From contig CAWEMY010000001.1 of the NCBI GenBank assembly GCA_963810305.1, forward strand, positions 190,407 to 254,406: a stretch of 64,000 bases of DNA, given 5' to 3'. The notes beneath the pieces were generated by a model. That model ran no database searches, was not told the DNA's origin, and saw nothing but the letters and a program-made list of their open reading frames with translations. Made by a program: the position numbers and the translations under genes. This DNA comes from JACDCA01 sp963810305. Lineage in GTDB: Bacteria; Acidobacteriota; Vicinamibacteria; Vicinamibacterales; 2-12-FULL-66-21. Every line of letters begins with the position of its first letter. Position 1 is the first letter of the stretch. Positions 23,739-32,062 of this stretch are shown in pieces.

Positions 23739-25880
23739 ATGGCTATTCGTGCGTCTCGATTCGTCCCGGCATTGATCACCCTGGCGGCGATGACCGCGGC
23801 CGCGCGCCCGGCCGCTGCTCAATCGCTGCTTGTCGACGTTCGCGACCTCTCACCGCGGCAGACGCGCACGGAGGCGTTCACGCTGCCCACAGCACAGGAC
23901 GTCCGCATCGAAGCCATCGGCGAGGAAGGGACCACGGTCAATAACACCCTGACGGTGTTGAGGACGGTATGGAACGGCAGCGATCGCCGCGAGCAACCGT
24001 GGGTGGGAAATGCCTGGATCCTCGATCTGAAGAACCGCCGCGTCGTGTGGGAGTTGAGCGAAGCTCAGACCTCGGGGCGACGGGCCGGCCCACGGGAGTT
24101 CAAAGGCACGCTGCACCTCCCCGCCGGATCGTACGCGGCCTACGTGTCCGCGTACCCTACCGGCTACACCACTAACGATGACGGTGGCGGTGAACGGATC
24201 AGCAAGTGGTCCGGCGCCGACTACCTCAACCAGTACAAGCTGACGGTCTTCGGCAACGGCCAGCGCCTCTCCTCCTCGGATGTGGATCGGCTCCGCCAGC
24301 AGGCTTCGGCAAACGAGGTCCTCGGCTTCCGCGGAACAGCGCCCGAGCAGTTCCAGCAGAAAGGGTTCGTTCTCGATCGACCCACTGACGTGGAGTTCTA
24401 CGCGATTGGTGAAGCGCGGGAGAACGGCGAGTTCGATTCCGGCTGGATCATCAATACCGCGACGCGTGAGAAAGTCTGGAAGTTGCGGTGGCAGGACTCC
24501 TCCCCGGCCGGCGGCGCGGAGAAGAATCGCGCGATCTGGCAGACACGGAAATTACCGGCTGGCCGCTACGCCGCGTTCTATGCGACCGATGATTCGCACG
24601 ATCTGTCCGACTGGAATTCTCCTCCGCCCCACGATCCGGACTTCTGGGGCCTGTCCATCCGTATCCCCGACGCGCAGGCGCGGGCGGCTGTGAAGGCATT
24701 CGCCTACGAGCATGTCCCGCAGAGCGCCGTCTTCGTCAGCCTCAAAGGCATCGGCGACCGCGAAGCGCGCCGGCAGGGCTTCACCCTGAATCGCCCGATC
24801 GACGTCCGCATCTACGCACTCGGCGAAGGCCGTGAAAATCGGATGCACGACTACGCATGGATCACCGGATCGGACTCACGGCGCGTCTGGGAGATGCGTT
24901 ACGAGGATACCGAGCACGGTGGCGGTGACGCCAAGAACCGCCTCGTCGACAAGACGATCCGCCTCGAGCCGGGCAGTTACGTCGTTCACTACATCAGTGA
25001 CGATTCGCATTCGGCCGACGAATGGAACGCGTCGGCTCCCTACGACGGCCGCCACTGGGGGGTGACGCTGCTCGCCGCATCCGGATCGGTCGATCGGTCG
25101 GCTGTCACCTCATACGATCCGAAGAAGGACCCGAGCATCATTGCCGAGATCACGGAGGTCCGCGACGACGATCGCGTCGAGAAGCGCTTCAGACTGGATC
25201 GAGCGACCGAAATTCGCGTCTACGCGCTCGGCGAGGGCTCAGGCGGCGACATGGACGACTACGGCTGGATCGAAGACGCGAAGACCGGCAAGGCGGTGTG
25301 GGAAATGACCTACCGTTCAACCGATCATGGCGGCGGCGCGACGAAGAACCGCCGGTTCGACGGCACGATCACACTGCCTGCCGGCGAATACATCCTGAAG
25401 TACGAGACCGACGGATCGCATTCCTTCGGCGACTGGAATGCCGACGCTCCCGACGATCCGGAAGCGTGGGGGATCACGTTGTTCGAAGATCCGGAAAGCG
25501 CGTCAGCCGAGAATCTGCTCGGCGATGACCATGCGCTGAACTTCCGACGTGCCCTGGTAAATCTCCGTCGCGCGAACGTCCCTGAACAGACGCTCCACGA
25601 CGGAGCCCCTCTGATAGCCCTTCGAAGCAAGAATCTGCATTGCCTTGTCTGCGGCGCGGTGGGCCGCCTCCGAGGCATACAACTTCGCCATCGAGGCCTC
25701 GAGCGTCGGCCGGGCCTCGCGTTGCCGGGCGTCGGCGGCCTTCAGCGTGAGCATGCGTGCGGCGTCGAGGTCGGTCGCCATGTCAGCGAGCATCCACTGA
25801 ACCGCCTGGTAATTGCCGATCGGCTGCCCGAACGCCTCGCGCTGCCGCGCATGACTGAGCGCTTCCTCGAGAGCCGCTGA
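23739..25880 (+). CDS. Secreted protein with four internal repeats; 3' end reads antisense into the next gene
   Basis: Start at ATG 23739 after TGGAGG; signal peptide 'MAIRASRFVPALITLAAMTA'. The mature part is four copies of a ~140-150-residue beta module: each has 'R-Q-F-L-(T/R)-D(V/I)R(I)YA(L/I)GE', 'W(I)', '(V)WE(M)', 'HGGG-(A)KNR', 'L-(P/E)AG-Y(V/A)-(Y)-(T/S)DDSHS--(D)WN--(P)-D---WG(I/V)(T/S)'. Copies begin near residues 35, 195, 335 and 470. The family sequence ends at 'WGITLFEDPE' (about 25497). The open frame then continues ~127 residues antisense through the acyl-CoA dehydrogenase gene, unlikely to be native; the original stop may have been lost. Function unknown. Confidence 0.8.
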   Translation: MAIRASRFVPALITLAAMTAAARPAAAQSLLVDVRDLSPRQTRTEAFTLPTAQDVRIEAIGEEGTTVNNTLTVLRTVWNGSDRREQPWVGNAWILDLKNRRVVWELSEAQTSGRRAGPREFKGTLHLPAGSYAAYVSAYPTGYTTNDDGGGERISKWSGADYLNQYKLTVFGNGQRLSSSDVDRLRQQASANEVLGFRGTAPEQFQQKGFVLDRPTDVEFYAIGEARENGEFDSGWIINTATREKVWKLRWQDSSPAGGAEKNRAIWQTRKLPAGRYAAFYATDDSHDLSDWNSPPPHDPDFWGLSIRIPDAQARAAVKAFAYEHVPQSAVFVSLKGIGDREARRQGFTLNRPIDVRIYALGEGRENRMHDYAWITGSDSRRVWEMRYEDTEHGGGDAKNRLVDKTIRLEPGSYVVHYISDDSHSADEWNASAPYDGRHWGVTLLAASGSVDRSAVTSYDPKKDPSIIAEITEVRDDDRVEKRFRLDRATEIRVYALGEGSGGDMDDYGWIEDAKTGKAVWEMTYRSTDHGGGATKNRRFDGTITLPAGEYILKYETDGSHSFGDWNADAPDDPEAWGITLFEDPESASAENLLGDDHALNFRRALVNLRRANVPEQTLHDGAPLIALRSKNLHCLVCGAVGRLRGIQLRHRGLERRPGLALPGVGGLQREHACGVEVGRHVSEHPLNRLVIADRLPERLALPRMTERFLESR

Positions 25881-26642
25881 TCCTACGCCAAGGGCCTGCG
25901 CAGCGATTGCCACCCGGCCGCCGTCGAGCGCCCACATCGCGATGTGAAAACCCTCCCCTGGCGAACCGAGCAGCGCATCGGCGCCAACGCGCGCGTTCTT
26001 CAGCTCCAGATCCATGCAGCCGAGTCCGCGGACGCCGAGCGAGTCCGCTGCCGCGGTGCGCTTCAGGCCGGGCGTATCAGACGGCAGCAGGAAGGCGCTG
26101 ATCCCGCGGCCGCGCGTACCCGGCTGGGTTGCGGCAAAGACGATGAAGACGTCGGCCGCTTCCGCATTGGCGACCCACACCTTGCGTCCGGTCAGAACGT
26201 AGCCCCGGTCGTCCAGCCGGGCAATCGTCAGCTGATTGGCGGCGTCCGATCCGGCTGATTCCTCGGAGAGCGCGAAGGCGCCGATCGCCTCACCGGACGC
26301 GAGCCGCTTCAGCCATTCGTCTTTCTGCCCGTCACTGCCGAATTGTGCGATGGGCTCCGCAACCAGCGAGTTGTTCACCGCCGCGATCACCGCCACGACG
26401 GCGCTGGCGCGCGCCAGCGCTTCGAGGGCGAGCGCATAACTGACATAGTCCAGCCCCGCGCCGCCGAGCTCGGTCGGGATGGTTACCCCCATCAGGCCAA
26501 GCCTGGACGCTTCGGCGATCAGTTCACGTGGAAACTTCCCTTCCGTGTCGATCGTTGCCGCTCTGGGGGCGACGCGCGTCGCCGAGAATTCGGAAATCTT
26601 CTGGAGCCAGGCTTTCTGTTGATCAGTGAGGTCGAGATCCAT
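25503..26642 (-). CDS. Acyl-CoA dehydrogenase with Gln at the usual catalytic Glu
   Basis: About 379 aa from ATG 26642 (MDLDLTDQQKAWLQ). Full-length ACAD fold: 'GAFALSEESAGSDAANQLTI', 'KVWVANAEAADVFIVFAATQ', 'AADSLGVRGLGCMDLELKNA', 'LDGGRVAIAAQALGVGSAAL', 'REAFGQPIGNYQAVQWMLAD', and C-terminal 'EIYQGTSEVQRMVIAEQILG'. The short/medium-chain catalytic base sits in Y-E-G-T; here the codon is CAG (Gln). The alternative Glu position used by isovaleryl- and long-chain enzymes ('ER' after the helix start) is Gly-Arg. So no standard catalytic base is evident. FAD-binding features look intact. Confidence 0.88.
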   Translation of the reverse strand: MDLDLTDQQKAWLQKISEFSATRVAPRAATIDTEGKFPRELIAEASRLGLMGVTIPTELGGAGLDYVSYALALEALARASAVVAVIAAVNNSLVAEPIAQFGSDGQKDEWLKRLASGEAIGAFALSEESAGSDAANQLTIARLDDRGYVLTGRKVWVANAEAADVFIVFAATQPGTRGRGISAFLLPSDTPGLKRTAAADSLGVRGLGCMDLELKNARVGADALLGSPGEGFHIAMWALDGGRVAIAAQALGVGSAALEEALSHARQREAFGQPIGNYQAVQWMLADMATDLDAARMLTLKAADARQREARPTLEASMAKLYASEAAHRAADKAMQILASKGYQRGSVVERLFRDVRATEIYQGTSEVQRMVIAEQILG

Positions 26643-26686
26643 CCGATTCAGTACTCCTTCGCGACAGCGAACGATCCACGTACATA

Positions 26687-26780
26687 GCACGAAGACACAA
26701 AGACCACCATGAGCACAACGGAAAGAAAACACTAATTGTTCTTCTTGGTGCTCTTAGTGGCCTTTTGTGGAGCTTCGTGC
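26687..26780. repeat. Long imperfect hairpin of short A/C-rich words
   Basis: The left arm (26687-26728: GCACGAAG, ACACAAAG, ACCACCATG, AGCACAA...) is largely the reverse complement of the right arm (26737-26780: TTGTTCTTCTTGGTGCTCTT ... GCTTCGTGC). Units are 7-9 bp. It lies between the divergent acyl-CoA dehydrogenase and histidine kinase genes. Confidence 0.65.
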
Positions 26781-26854
26781 GCAGCGACGGCCGTCGGCGC
26801 GGGGCACGGGCGCGAGCGCGAGGCCGGCGCCCGGTCTAGTTTGACTCCTACCCG

Positions 26855-28024
26855 ATGTTGTCCGACAGTAGGCGCGACATGATCGGACGCATGCTGCGCA
26901 ACACGTGGCGTTATCTCTCGGGCGTAGCGCTGGTCCTGACGATCGTCGGTGGGAGCGCCGCAATTCAGCGCAAATGGGGCATCAAGTTCGATTCGACCTT
27001 CCTCGTGATCCTGGCAATGATTGGCACCGCGTGGTTCAAAGGGCTCGGTCCCGGGCTGCTCGTCGCGGCCCTGTTCGAACTCATCCTCGACTACTACGCC
27101 TACCAACGCAGGGACCTGACCACGTTCTGGGTCGGGTTCAACCGGGTGCTGCTGTTTGTCAGCATCGTCATCTTTGCGAGCATGCGGCGGACCGCCGAGA
27201 TCAGACTCCGCAAGAAACGGAAAGCGCTCGAGGAGGCGTTGAGCGCCGAGCGCCAGACGCGCCAGCAGGCCGAAGCCGCCAACCGGGTGAAAGACGAGTT
27301 CCTGGCAACGGTGTCGCACGAGCTGCGGACACCGTTGAACGCGATGGTCGGATGGGCCGCCCTTCTCACGCGCCACCAGGCGGACGAGGCACTGACACGG
27401 CGCGCCGCGTCGACGATCGAGCGCAACGCCCGCGCGCAGGCGAACATCGTCGAAGACATCCTCGATGTGTCCCGGATCGCCTCGGGCGGGATTCGCATCA
27501 CGACGCGCCCGATTCAGGTCACACCGCTCATTCAGGATGCGTTGGAATCCCTGCGGCTGGCGGCGAAAGAAAAGGCGATCTCGGTCGAGGCCAACCTCGA
27601 GAACGACATCGTCATTCTTGGCGACATCGACAGGGTCCGGCAGATCGCCTGGAACCTGGTCTCCAATGCGATCAAGTTCACGCCGCCCGGCGGCCGCGTT
27701 GACGTCATGCTTCGGCGTGATGAGGGTTTCGCCGAAATGCAGGTCCGCGACAACGGAATCGGGATCCCCGCCGACTTCCTGCCGCACCTGTTTCAACGCT
27801 TCCAACAGGCGGACCCATCGATGACCAGGGAGCGCGCCGGCCTCGGCCTCGGCCTGGCGATCGTGCGACACCTGGTCGAACTGCACAATGGGACCGTTGA
27901 AGCGGAGAGCGGGGGAAAGGACAAGGGGACGACGTTCACGGTCAGGCTGCCGGTGACCACCGAACCCGCCGTAGGGCCCGCCGTCAGCCCGTTCAGAGTG
28001 ACGGGGAGAGACGTTGGAAAATAG
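26855..28024 (+). CDS. Membrane sensor histidine kinase (orphan)
   Basis: 389 aa; the start could also be ATG 26879 or 26891, as none has a clear ribosome site. Three hydrophobic segments (~20-36, ~47-78, ~96-110) form a DUF4118-like membrane module. A short coiled coil (~115-145) leads to HisKA with phospho-acceptor His155 ('FLATVSHELRTPLNAMVGWA'). HATPase_c follows: N box 'NLVSNAIKFTPPGGRV', G1 'VRDNGIGIPADF', F box 'LFQRFQQADPS', G2 'AGLGLGLAIVRHL'. No response regulator is adjacent. The sensing part is almost all in the membrane. Its last 32 bp overlap the convergent HIT gene. Confidence 0.92.
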   Translation: MLSDSRRDMIGRMLRNTWRYLSGVALVLTIVGGSAAIQRKWGIKFDSTFLVILAMIGTAWFKGLGPGLLVAALFELILDYYAYQRRDLTTFWVGFNRVLLFVSIVIFASMRRTAEIRLRKKRKALEEALSAERQTRQQAEAANRVKDEFLATVSHELRTPLNAMVGWAALLTRHQADEALTRRAASTIERNARAQANIVEDILDVSRIASGGIRITTRPIQVTPLIQDALESLRLAAKEKAISVEANLENDIVILGDIDRVRQIAWNLVSNAIKFTPPGGRVDVMLRRDEGFAEMQVRDNGIGIPADFLPHLFQRFQQADPSMTRERAGLGLGLAIVRHLVELHNGTVEAESGGKDKGTTFTVRLPVTTEPAVGPAVSPFRVTGRDVGK

Positions 28025-28490
28025 GCCGCAGCTTCCCGGCCGTCGCTGGTAGCTCCTCGGGGAGGACCCTGGTCTGCCCGACCACGGTCATGAAGTTCGT
28101 GTCGCCGCTCCACCGTGGGACGACGTGCATATGGAGATGGCCGGGAACGCCGGCGCCGGCCGGCTTGCCGAGGTTGATGCCCATATTCATGCCGTGCGGA
28201 GCGTACGCCTCGGTGAGCACCGCCTCCGCGCGCCGCGTGAGATCCATCAGCTCGACCCGTTCCTCGGCGGTCGTGTCGGCAAGGGAGGCCACGTGGCGAT
28301 TCGGCACCACCATCAAATGACCGTTGTTATAGGGGAAAAGATTGAGGATGACGAAGCAGGACGGGCCGCGAAAAAGAATGAGCGGTGCCGCGTCATCGTC
28401 CTCGAGAGCCGCACAGAAGATGCAGCCCTTCGACTCGTCGCCACCGCTCACATAAGCCAGACGCCAGGGCGTCCACAGACGCTCGAACAC
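27993..28490 (-). CDS. HIT family nucleotide hydrolase/phosphorylase
   Basis: 165 aa. Histidine-triad fold: the catalytic H-x-H-x-H is in 'PGHLHMHVVPRWSGDTNFM'. A Cys pair ('KGCIFCAALE', residues ~22-25) and 'NLFPYNNGHLMVVPNRHVAS' match the Ap4A phosphorylase-like subfamily with a structural zinc. Likely cleaves dinucleoside polyphosphates or nucleoside phosphoramidates in the cytosol. Downstream of ihfB on the same strand, separated by a heptad hairpin array, and convergent with the histidine kinase. Confidence 0.92.
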   Translation of the reverse strand: MFERLWTPWRLAYVSGGDESKGCIFCAALEDDDAAPLILFRGPSCFVILNLFPYNNGHLMVVPNRHVASLADTTAEERVELMDLTRRAEAVLTEAYAPHGMNMGINLGKPAGAGVPGHLHMHVVPRWSGDTNFMTVVGQTRVLPEELPATAGKLRPIFQRLSPSL

Positions 28491-28500
28491 TTAACAGTTT

Positions 28501-28610
28501 CCAATCATCAGTAGTCAGTAACCAGTAGTCAGTAATCAGTAATCAATGAGACTGCCCTTCACTGATCACTGTTCACTGATTACTGATTACTGATTACTGA
28601 TCATTGATGA
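28501..28610. repeat. Heptad inverted array (CAGTAAT / ACTGATT words)
   Basis: Left arm: CAGTAGT, CAGTAAC, CAGTAGT, CAGTAAT, CAGTAAT from 28509. Right arm from 28560: ACTGATC, ACTGTTC, ACTGATT x3, ACTGATC, ATTGATG. The words are reverse complements in rotated register, so the arms can pair. It directly abuts the ihfB stop codon (28611-28613) and fills the gap to the HIT gene. Confidence 0.9.
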
Positions 28611-28970
28611 CTATACGCCCGCCAGATCCGATCCGGAGGGAACGGTCGGGATCGGCGGGGCGGCCACCGGCGCCTCCGGCTCCCGGTTGATCAGGTCCTT
28701 CAGTTCTTTACCCGGCTTGAAATACGGCACCTTCTTCGGCGGGACGTCCACCTTGTCCCCCGTCTTCGGGTTGCGCCCCTTGCGCGGCTCGCGGCGGCGC
28801 AAGCGGAAGCTGCCGAACCCCCGCAGCTCGATCTTCTCGCCGCGGTGCAGGGCATCAATGATGCTCTTGAAGACGGTGTCGACGATGACCTCGGAATGCT
28901 TCTTCGTGAGGTCCGACACCTTCGACACTTCCTCGACCAGTTCCGCCTTCGTCATGCTGCCGTTGGTCAC
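28611..28970 (-). CDS. ihfB: HU/IHF family DNA-bending protein (IHF-beta-like)
   Basis: 119 aa from the GTG at 28970, preceded by AAGGGGGC. The ATG five codons later lacks a ribosome site, and the longer frame reads repeat sequence. Bacterial histone-like fold: 'MTKAELVEEVSKVSDLTKKH', 'GEKIELRGFGSFRLRRREPR', 'KGRNPKTGDKVDVPPKKVPY' with the DNA-intercalating Pro in 'RNPKTG', 'FKPGKELKDLIN'. A 30-residue Pro/Ala tail ('PEAPVAAPPIPTVPSGSDLA') extends beyond the usual end. Gene order cmk-rpsA-ihfB matches the arrangement in Proteobacteria. Confidence 0.9.
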   Translation of the reverse strand: MTNGSMTKAELVEEVSKVSDLTKKHSEVIVDTVFKSIIDALHRGEKIELRGFGSFRLRRREPRKGRNPKTGDKVDVPPKKVPYFKPGKELKDLINREPEAPVAAPPIPTVPSGSDLAGV

Positions 28971-28989
28971 AAAGCCCCCTTCGGTGTCC

Positions 28990-29174
28990 GTGCTACGTGC
29001 GACGTGCGATGTGCGACGTGCCACGTGCGTACGTGCTCACGTGCCACGTGCTCACGTGCTCACGTGCTCAACGTGCTACGTGGCGCACGTTTGCACGTCA
29101 GCACGGCACGTCCGCACGTCCGCACGTCCGCACGCGACAAGCAAGCACGTACGCACGTAGCACGTCGCACGTGC
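28990..29174. repeat. ACGTGC / GCACGT short-word inverted array
   Basis: About 185 bp. The left half is degenerate copies of ACGTGCG/ACGTGCTC (7-8 bp), the right half degenerate copies of the reverse complement GCACGTC/GCACGTCC. It runs from the rpsA stop (29175-29177) to just before the ribosome site of ihfB, so an mRNA covering both genes would carry a very large stem. Confidence 0.9.
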
Positions 29175-30965
29175 TTACTGCTGGTGCTTGAAGTGATCGC
29201 CCAGCGTCACTTCCGGCCGGCCGGTCGTCTCGGTGTAGGCTTCCCAATCGGCCCGGAATTCTTCGTTCTTCAGCGCGCGGATGCTGAGGCCGATCTTCCG
29301 TTCCGTCGGAATGAGCTTGATGATCTTCATCTGGTAGCTCTCGCCGACGTTGAGTTCCAGCTTGCCGTCCTTGCCCGCCTGCTGCGAGTCGTCGAACTCC
29401 GAGACGTGGATCAATCCTTCGATGCCTTCCGCGAGCTCGACGAACGCGCCGAAGTTGGTCAAGCGGACGACCTTGCCCTCAACGCTGTCGCCAACGTTGT
29501 GCTGCGAGAAGAACTCGTCCCACACGTCGGTCTGCAGCTGCTTGAGCCCCAGCGACAGCCGCTGGTTCTCGGCATCGATGTTGAGCACCATCGCCTCGAC
29601 GGTGTCACCCTTCTTGAGCGCTTCGGACGGGTGCTTGAGGCGCTTGCTCCACGACATGTCCGAGATGTGGATCAGGCCGTCGATCCCCTCCTCGACCTCG
29701 ACGAACGCACCGAACTCGGTCAGGTTGCGGACCTTGCCGGTGATGGTCGTGCCGATCGGATACTTCTCCGACAGCTCGTGCCACGGATTGCTCTCGACCT
29801 GCTTCAGGCCGAGCGAGATGCGGCGCGCACCGGGATCGACGCCGAGCACCATGGCTTCGACGGTATCGCCGACGTTCAGCACCTTGGACGGGTGCTTCAC
29901 GCGCTTGCTCCAGGACATTTCGCTGACGTGGATCAGCCCTTCGACGCCCGGCTCGAGCTCGACGAACGCGCCGTAGTCGGTGAGGCTGACGACCTTGCCG
30001 CTCATGCGCGCGCCGACCGGATAGCGCTCGATCACGTTCGACCATGGATCGTTCATCAGCTGCTTGTGGCCGAGCGAGACTCGCTCGGTGGCCGCGTCGT
30101 ACTTCAGCACGATGACGTCGATCGGATCGTTGACCTTGAACAGCTCCGACGGGTGGGTCACGCGCCCCCATGACATGTCGGTGATGTGCAGCAGGCCGTC
30201 GATGCCGCCGAGATCCACGAACGCACCGTAGTCGGTGATGTTCTTGATCACGCCGTTCAGCACCTTGCCTTCGGCCAGCGTGTCGAGCGTGTGCTTCTTC
30301 TTTTCCGCGTTCTCTTCTTCGAGGAGGACCTTGCGCGACAGCACGATGTTGCCGCGCTTCTTGTTCACCTTGATGACGCGCATGCGGAGCTCCTGCCCGC
30401 GCAGCGCGTCGAGATTGCGGACGGGACGCACGTCGATCTGCGAGCCGGGGAGGAAGGCGCGGACGCCGATGTCGACCGCGAGACCGCCCTTGATGCGCTC
30501 GATGACGCGGCCGATGACGACCTTGCGCTCGGCGTAGGCCTTTTCGACCTCGTCCCAGATCTTCATCTTCTCGGCCTTTTCGCGCGAGAGGACGACATAA
30601 CCTTCCCGGTCTTCGGTGCGTTCGAGCAGCACGTCGACCGAGTCGCCTGGCTGCACGGTGATCTGGCCGGTTTCGTCGATGAACTCGTCCACGGGGATGA
30701 TCCCTTCGGACTTGTAGCCCACGTCGACGATGACTTCTGAAGCGGTAACTTTGAGTACGGTGCCCTTGACGACCTCACCTTCCGCGATGTTGCGGAAGCT
30801 GTTATCGTAAAGGTCGAGGAGACGCGCGTATTCCTGCGGATCGACTGATTCGTCCACGGGGTTGAGAGTTGTCATCTTCTCAGACGGTTTCTGAGTCGAT
30901 CGCTCTGCGGTTCCGGTCGCGCCACCTCCTTGTGGATTGGGATGTTGCGGATTGTCAATTGCCAT
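29175..30965 (-). CDS. rpsA: 30S ribosomal protein S1
   Basis: 596 aa, within the usual S1 range (~550-600). Six S1 RNA-binding repeats: 'GEVVKGTVLKVTASEVIVDV', 'RKVVIGRVIERIKGGLAVDI', 'GKVLNGVIKNITDYGAFVDL', 'GARMSGKVVSLTDYGAFVEL', 'GTTITGKVRNLTEFGAFVEV', 'GDSVEGKVVRLTNFGAFVEL'. The middle repeats have the strongly conserved 'GLIHVSEMSWSKR-KHPS'. A GAGGAGGA lies ~10 bp before ATG 30965; an internal ATG at 30875 with GAGAAG is an alternative start. Essential for translation initiation. Divergent from the DUF6335 gene. Confidence 0.95.
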   Translation of the reverse strand: MAIDNPQHPNPQGGGATGTAERSTQKPSEKMTTLNPVDESVDPQEYARLLDLYDNSFRNIAEGEVVKGTVLKVTASEVIVDVGYKSEGIIPVDEFIDETGQITVQPGDSVDVLLERTEDREGYVVLSREKAEKMKIWDEVEKAYAERKVVIGRVIERIKGGLAVDIGVRAFLPGSQIDVRPVRNLDALRGQELRMRVIKVNKKRGNIVLSRKVLLEEENAEKKKHTLDTLAEGKVLNGVIKNITDYGAFVDLGGIDGLLHITDMSWGRVTHPSELFKVNDPIDVIVLKYDAATERVSLGHKQLMNDPWSNVIERYPVGARMSGKVVSLTDYGAFVELEPGVEGLIHVSEMSWSKRVKHPSKVLNVGDTVEAMVLGVDPGARRISLGLKQVESNPWHELSEKYPIGTTITGKVRNLTEFGAFVEVEEGIDGLIHISDMSWSKRLKHPSEALKKGDTVEAMVLNIDAENQRLSLGLKQLQTDVWDEFFSQHNVGDSVEGKVVRLTNFGAFVELAEGIEGLIHVSEFDDSQQAGKDGKLELNVGESYQMKIIKLIPTERKIGLSIRALKNEEFRADWEAYTETTGRPEVTLGDHFKHQQ

Positions 30966-31114
30966 GCGAAACGTAGTCCTCCTCGGTCGTGCTTCTGCCG
31001 TGATCTCAGCTCCGGCGGGCTGTAATGTGGGGCTGCCGAGCCCCGGCTACCGCTCTTTGAATCGCGATAAGCAATAGAAGATACAACAGTTAGAGACATC
31101 AGTCAATCAAGGTC

Positions 31115-31990
31115 ATGGCCAAGAAGCAGGCGAAACGCAAGGGGCAGAAACGGACGCCGCCAACGCGAAAAGCGGGGGCCCGAAAGAGGGCCGCGGCTCC
31201 GAGCGGCGGCGGACGCCGCAGAACCGCGGGGGCCAAAACGCCACGAGGCAAGACCCGGCGGAAGACCGCGAAGGCAGGGGGGCGGAAGGGTGCGACGGCG
31301 AGGGTGCGGAAGGGTGCGACGGCGAGGGTGCGAAAGGGTGCGACGGGGGTGCGGAAGGGTGCGAAGGCGAGGGTGCGAAAGGGTGCGACGGGGGTGCGAA
31401 AGGGTGCGAGGCGTGCGGTAAAGAAGACCCCGAGGCCTCGTTCGACCGCGCCGAGGGCCGGCGGCACCGGCCGCGAGCAGGATCTGGCGCAGACCCCGGA
31501 CACCGGCCGAACCGTCCGCGGGCGGACCAATCCGATGCCGACCAAACGCTCCACCGGCACCCCGTCCGGGGCCGGCAGCTCACGTCGGCTCCCGGCGCTC
31601 GATCGCGCGCGACGTCAGCTGCGCGAGCTGGATGAGACCGTCCCGAGCCCGCCATCGAGCCTCGATCCCGCTCTTCGCCATCCGTCAGCGGCAACCACAG
31701 GTCGTCTGAAGCTCGCCGAGGCGCGAGCCGAGCACACCGAGACCAGCCCGGCCTTGACCGGCGGCGATGTCGACGCGAGCTGGGAAGATGCTTACGCGGT
31801 CGGCGACGAAGCTCCCGGCGGCGACAACCCGACGCCTGACCAGGACCGCGTCGATGACATCGGCAGGGCGCTCGGCGTCGAGTACCAGGACAACGAGGAG
31901 CTCAAGGGGGCCGACAAGATCATCGAGCGCGATCGGCATCGCTGGGAGTTCGACCCGGCCTCTTCAGAGGACTACAAAGACCGCGACTAA
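31115..31990 (+). CDS. DUF6335 family protein with a lysine/arginine-rich repeat N-terminus
   Basis: 291 aa. Residues 1-125 are extremely basic, histone-H1-like: 'KKQAKRKGQKRTPPTRKAGA' then repeats of 'KGATARVR' / 'KGATGVR' (DNA 31265-31420, unit 21-24 bp). The C-terminal 75 residues match DUF6335: 'GGDVDASWEDAYAVGDEAPG', 'GDNPTPDQDRVDDIGRALGV', 'EYQDNEELKGADKIIERDRH', 'RWEFDPASSEDY'. The tail is acidic, so the protein is strongly bipolar; nucleic acid binding by the N-terminus is an inference. It sits between rpsA and cmk on the opposite strand, interrupting a conserved gene pair. Its stop codon is the first TAA of a heptad array. Confidence 0.85.
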   Translation: MAKKQAKRKGQKRTPPTRKAGARKRAAAPSGGGRRRTAGAKTPRGKTRRKTAKAGGRKGATARVRKGATARVRKGATGVRKGAKARVRKGATGVRKGARRAVKKTPRPRSTAPRAGGTGREQDLAQTPDTGRTVRGRTNPMPTKRSTGTPSGAGSSRRLPALDRARRQLRELDETVPSPPSSLDPALRHPSAATTGRLKLAEARAEHTETSPALTGGDVDASWEDAYAVGDEAPGGDNPTPDQDRVDDIGRALGVEYQDNEELKGADKIIERDRHRWEFDPASSEDYKDRD

Positions 31991-32062
31991 CTTCTAACTT
32001 CTAACTACTAACAACTAACTTCTAAAATTCTTTAGGAGTTAGGAGTTAGCGGTTAGGAGTTT
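31987..32062. repeat. Heptad inverted array (CTAACTT / TTAGGAG) between convergent genes
   Basis: Left arm CTAACTT x2, CTAACTA, CTAACAA, CTAACTT, CTAAAAT; right arm TTAGGAG x2, TTAGCGG, TTAGGAG. With G-T wobble the arms pair. The DUF6335 stop (TAA, 31988-31990) and the cmk stop (TAA, 32053-32055 on minus) are both inside the array. Confidence 0.92.

Noticed and set aside
26732..27886. A 384-codon minus-strand frame over the histidine kinase
   Set aside because: The plus strand encodes a complete HisKA/HATPase protein; the antisense frame has no recognisable features.
28845..30173. A 442-codon plus-strand frame opposite rpsA and the ACGTGC array
   Set aside because: Antisense to six clear S1 repeats; its length comes from the lack of stops in high-GC DNA and in the array.
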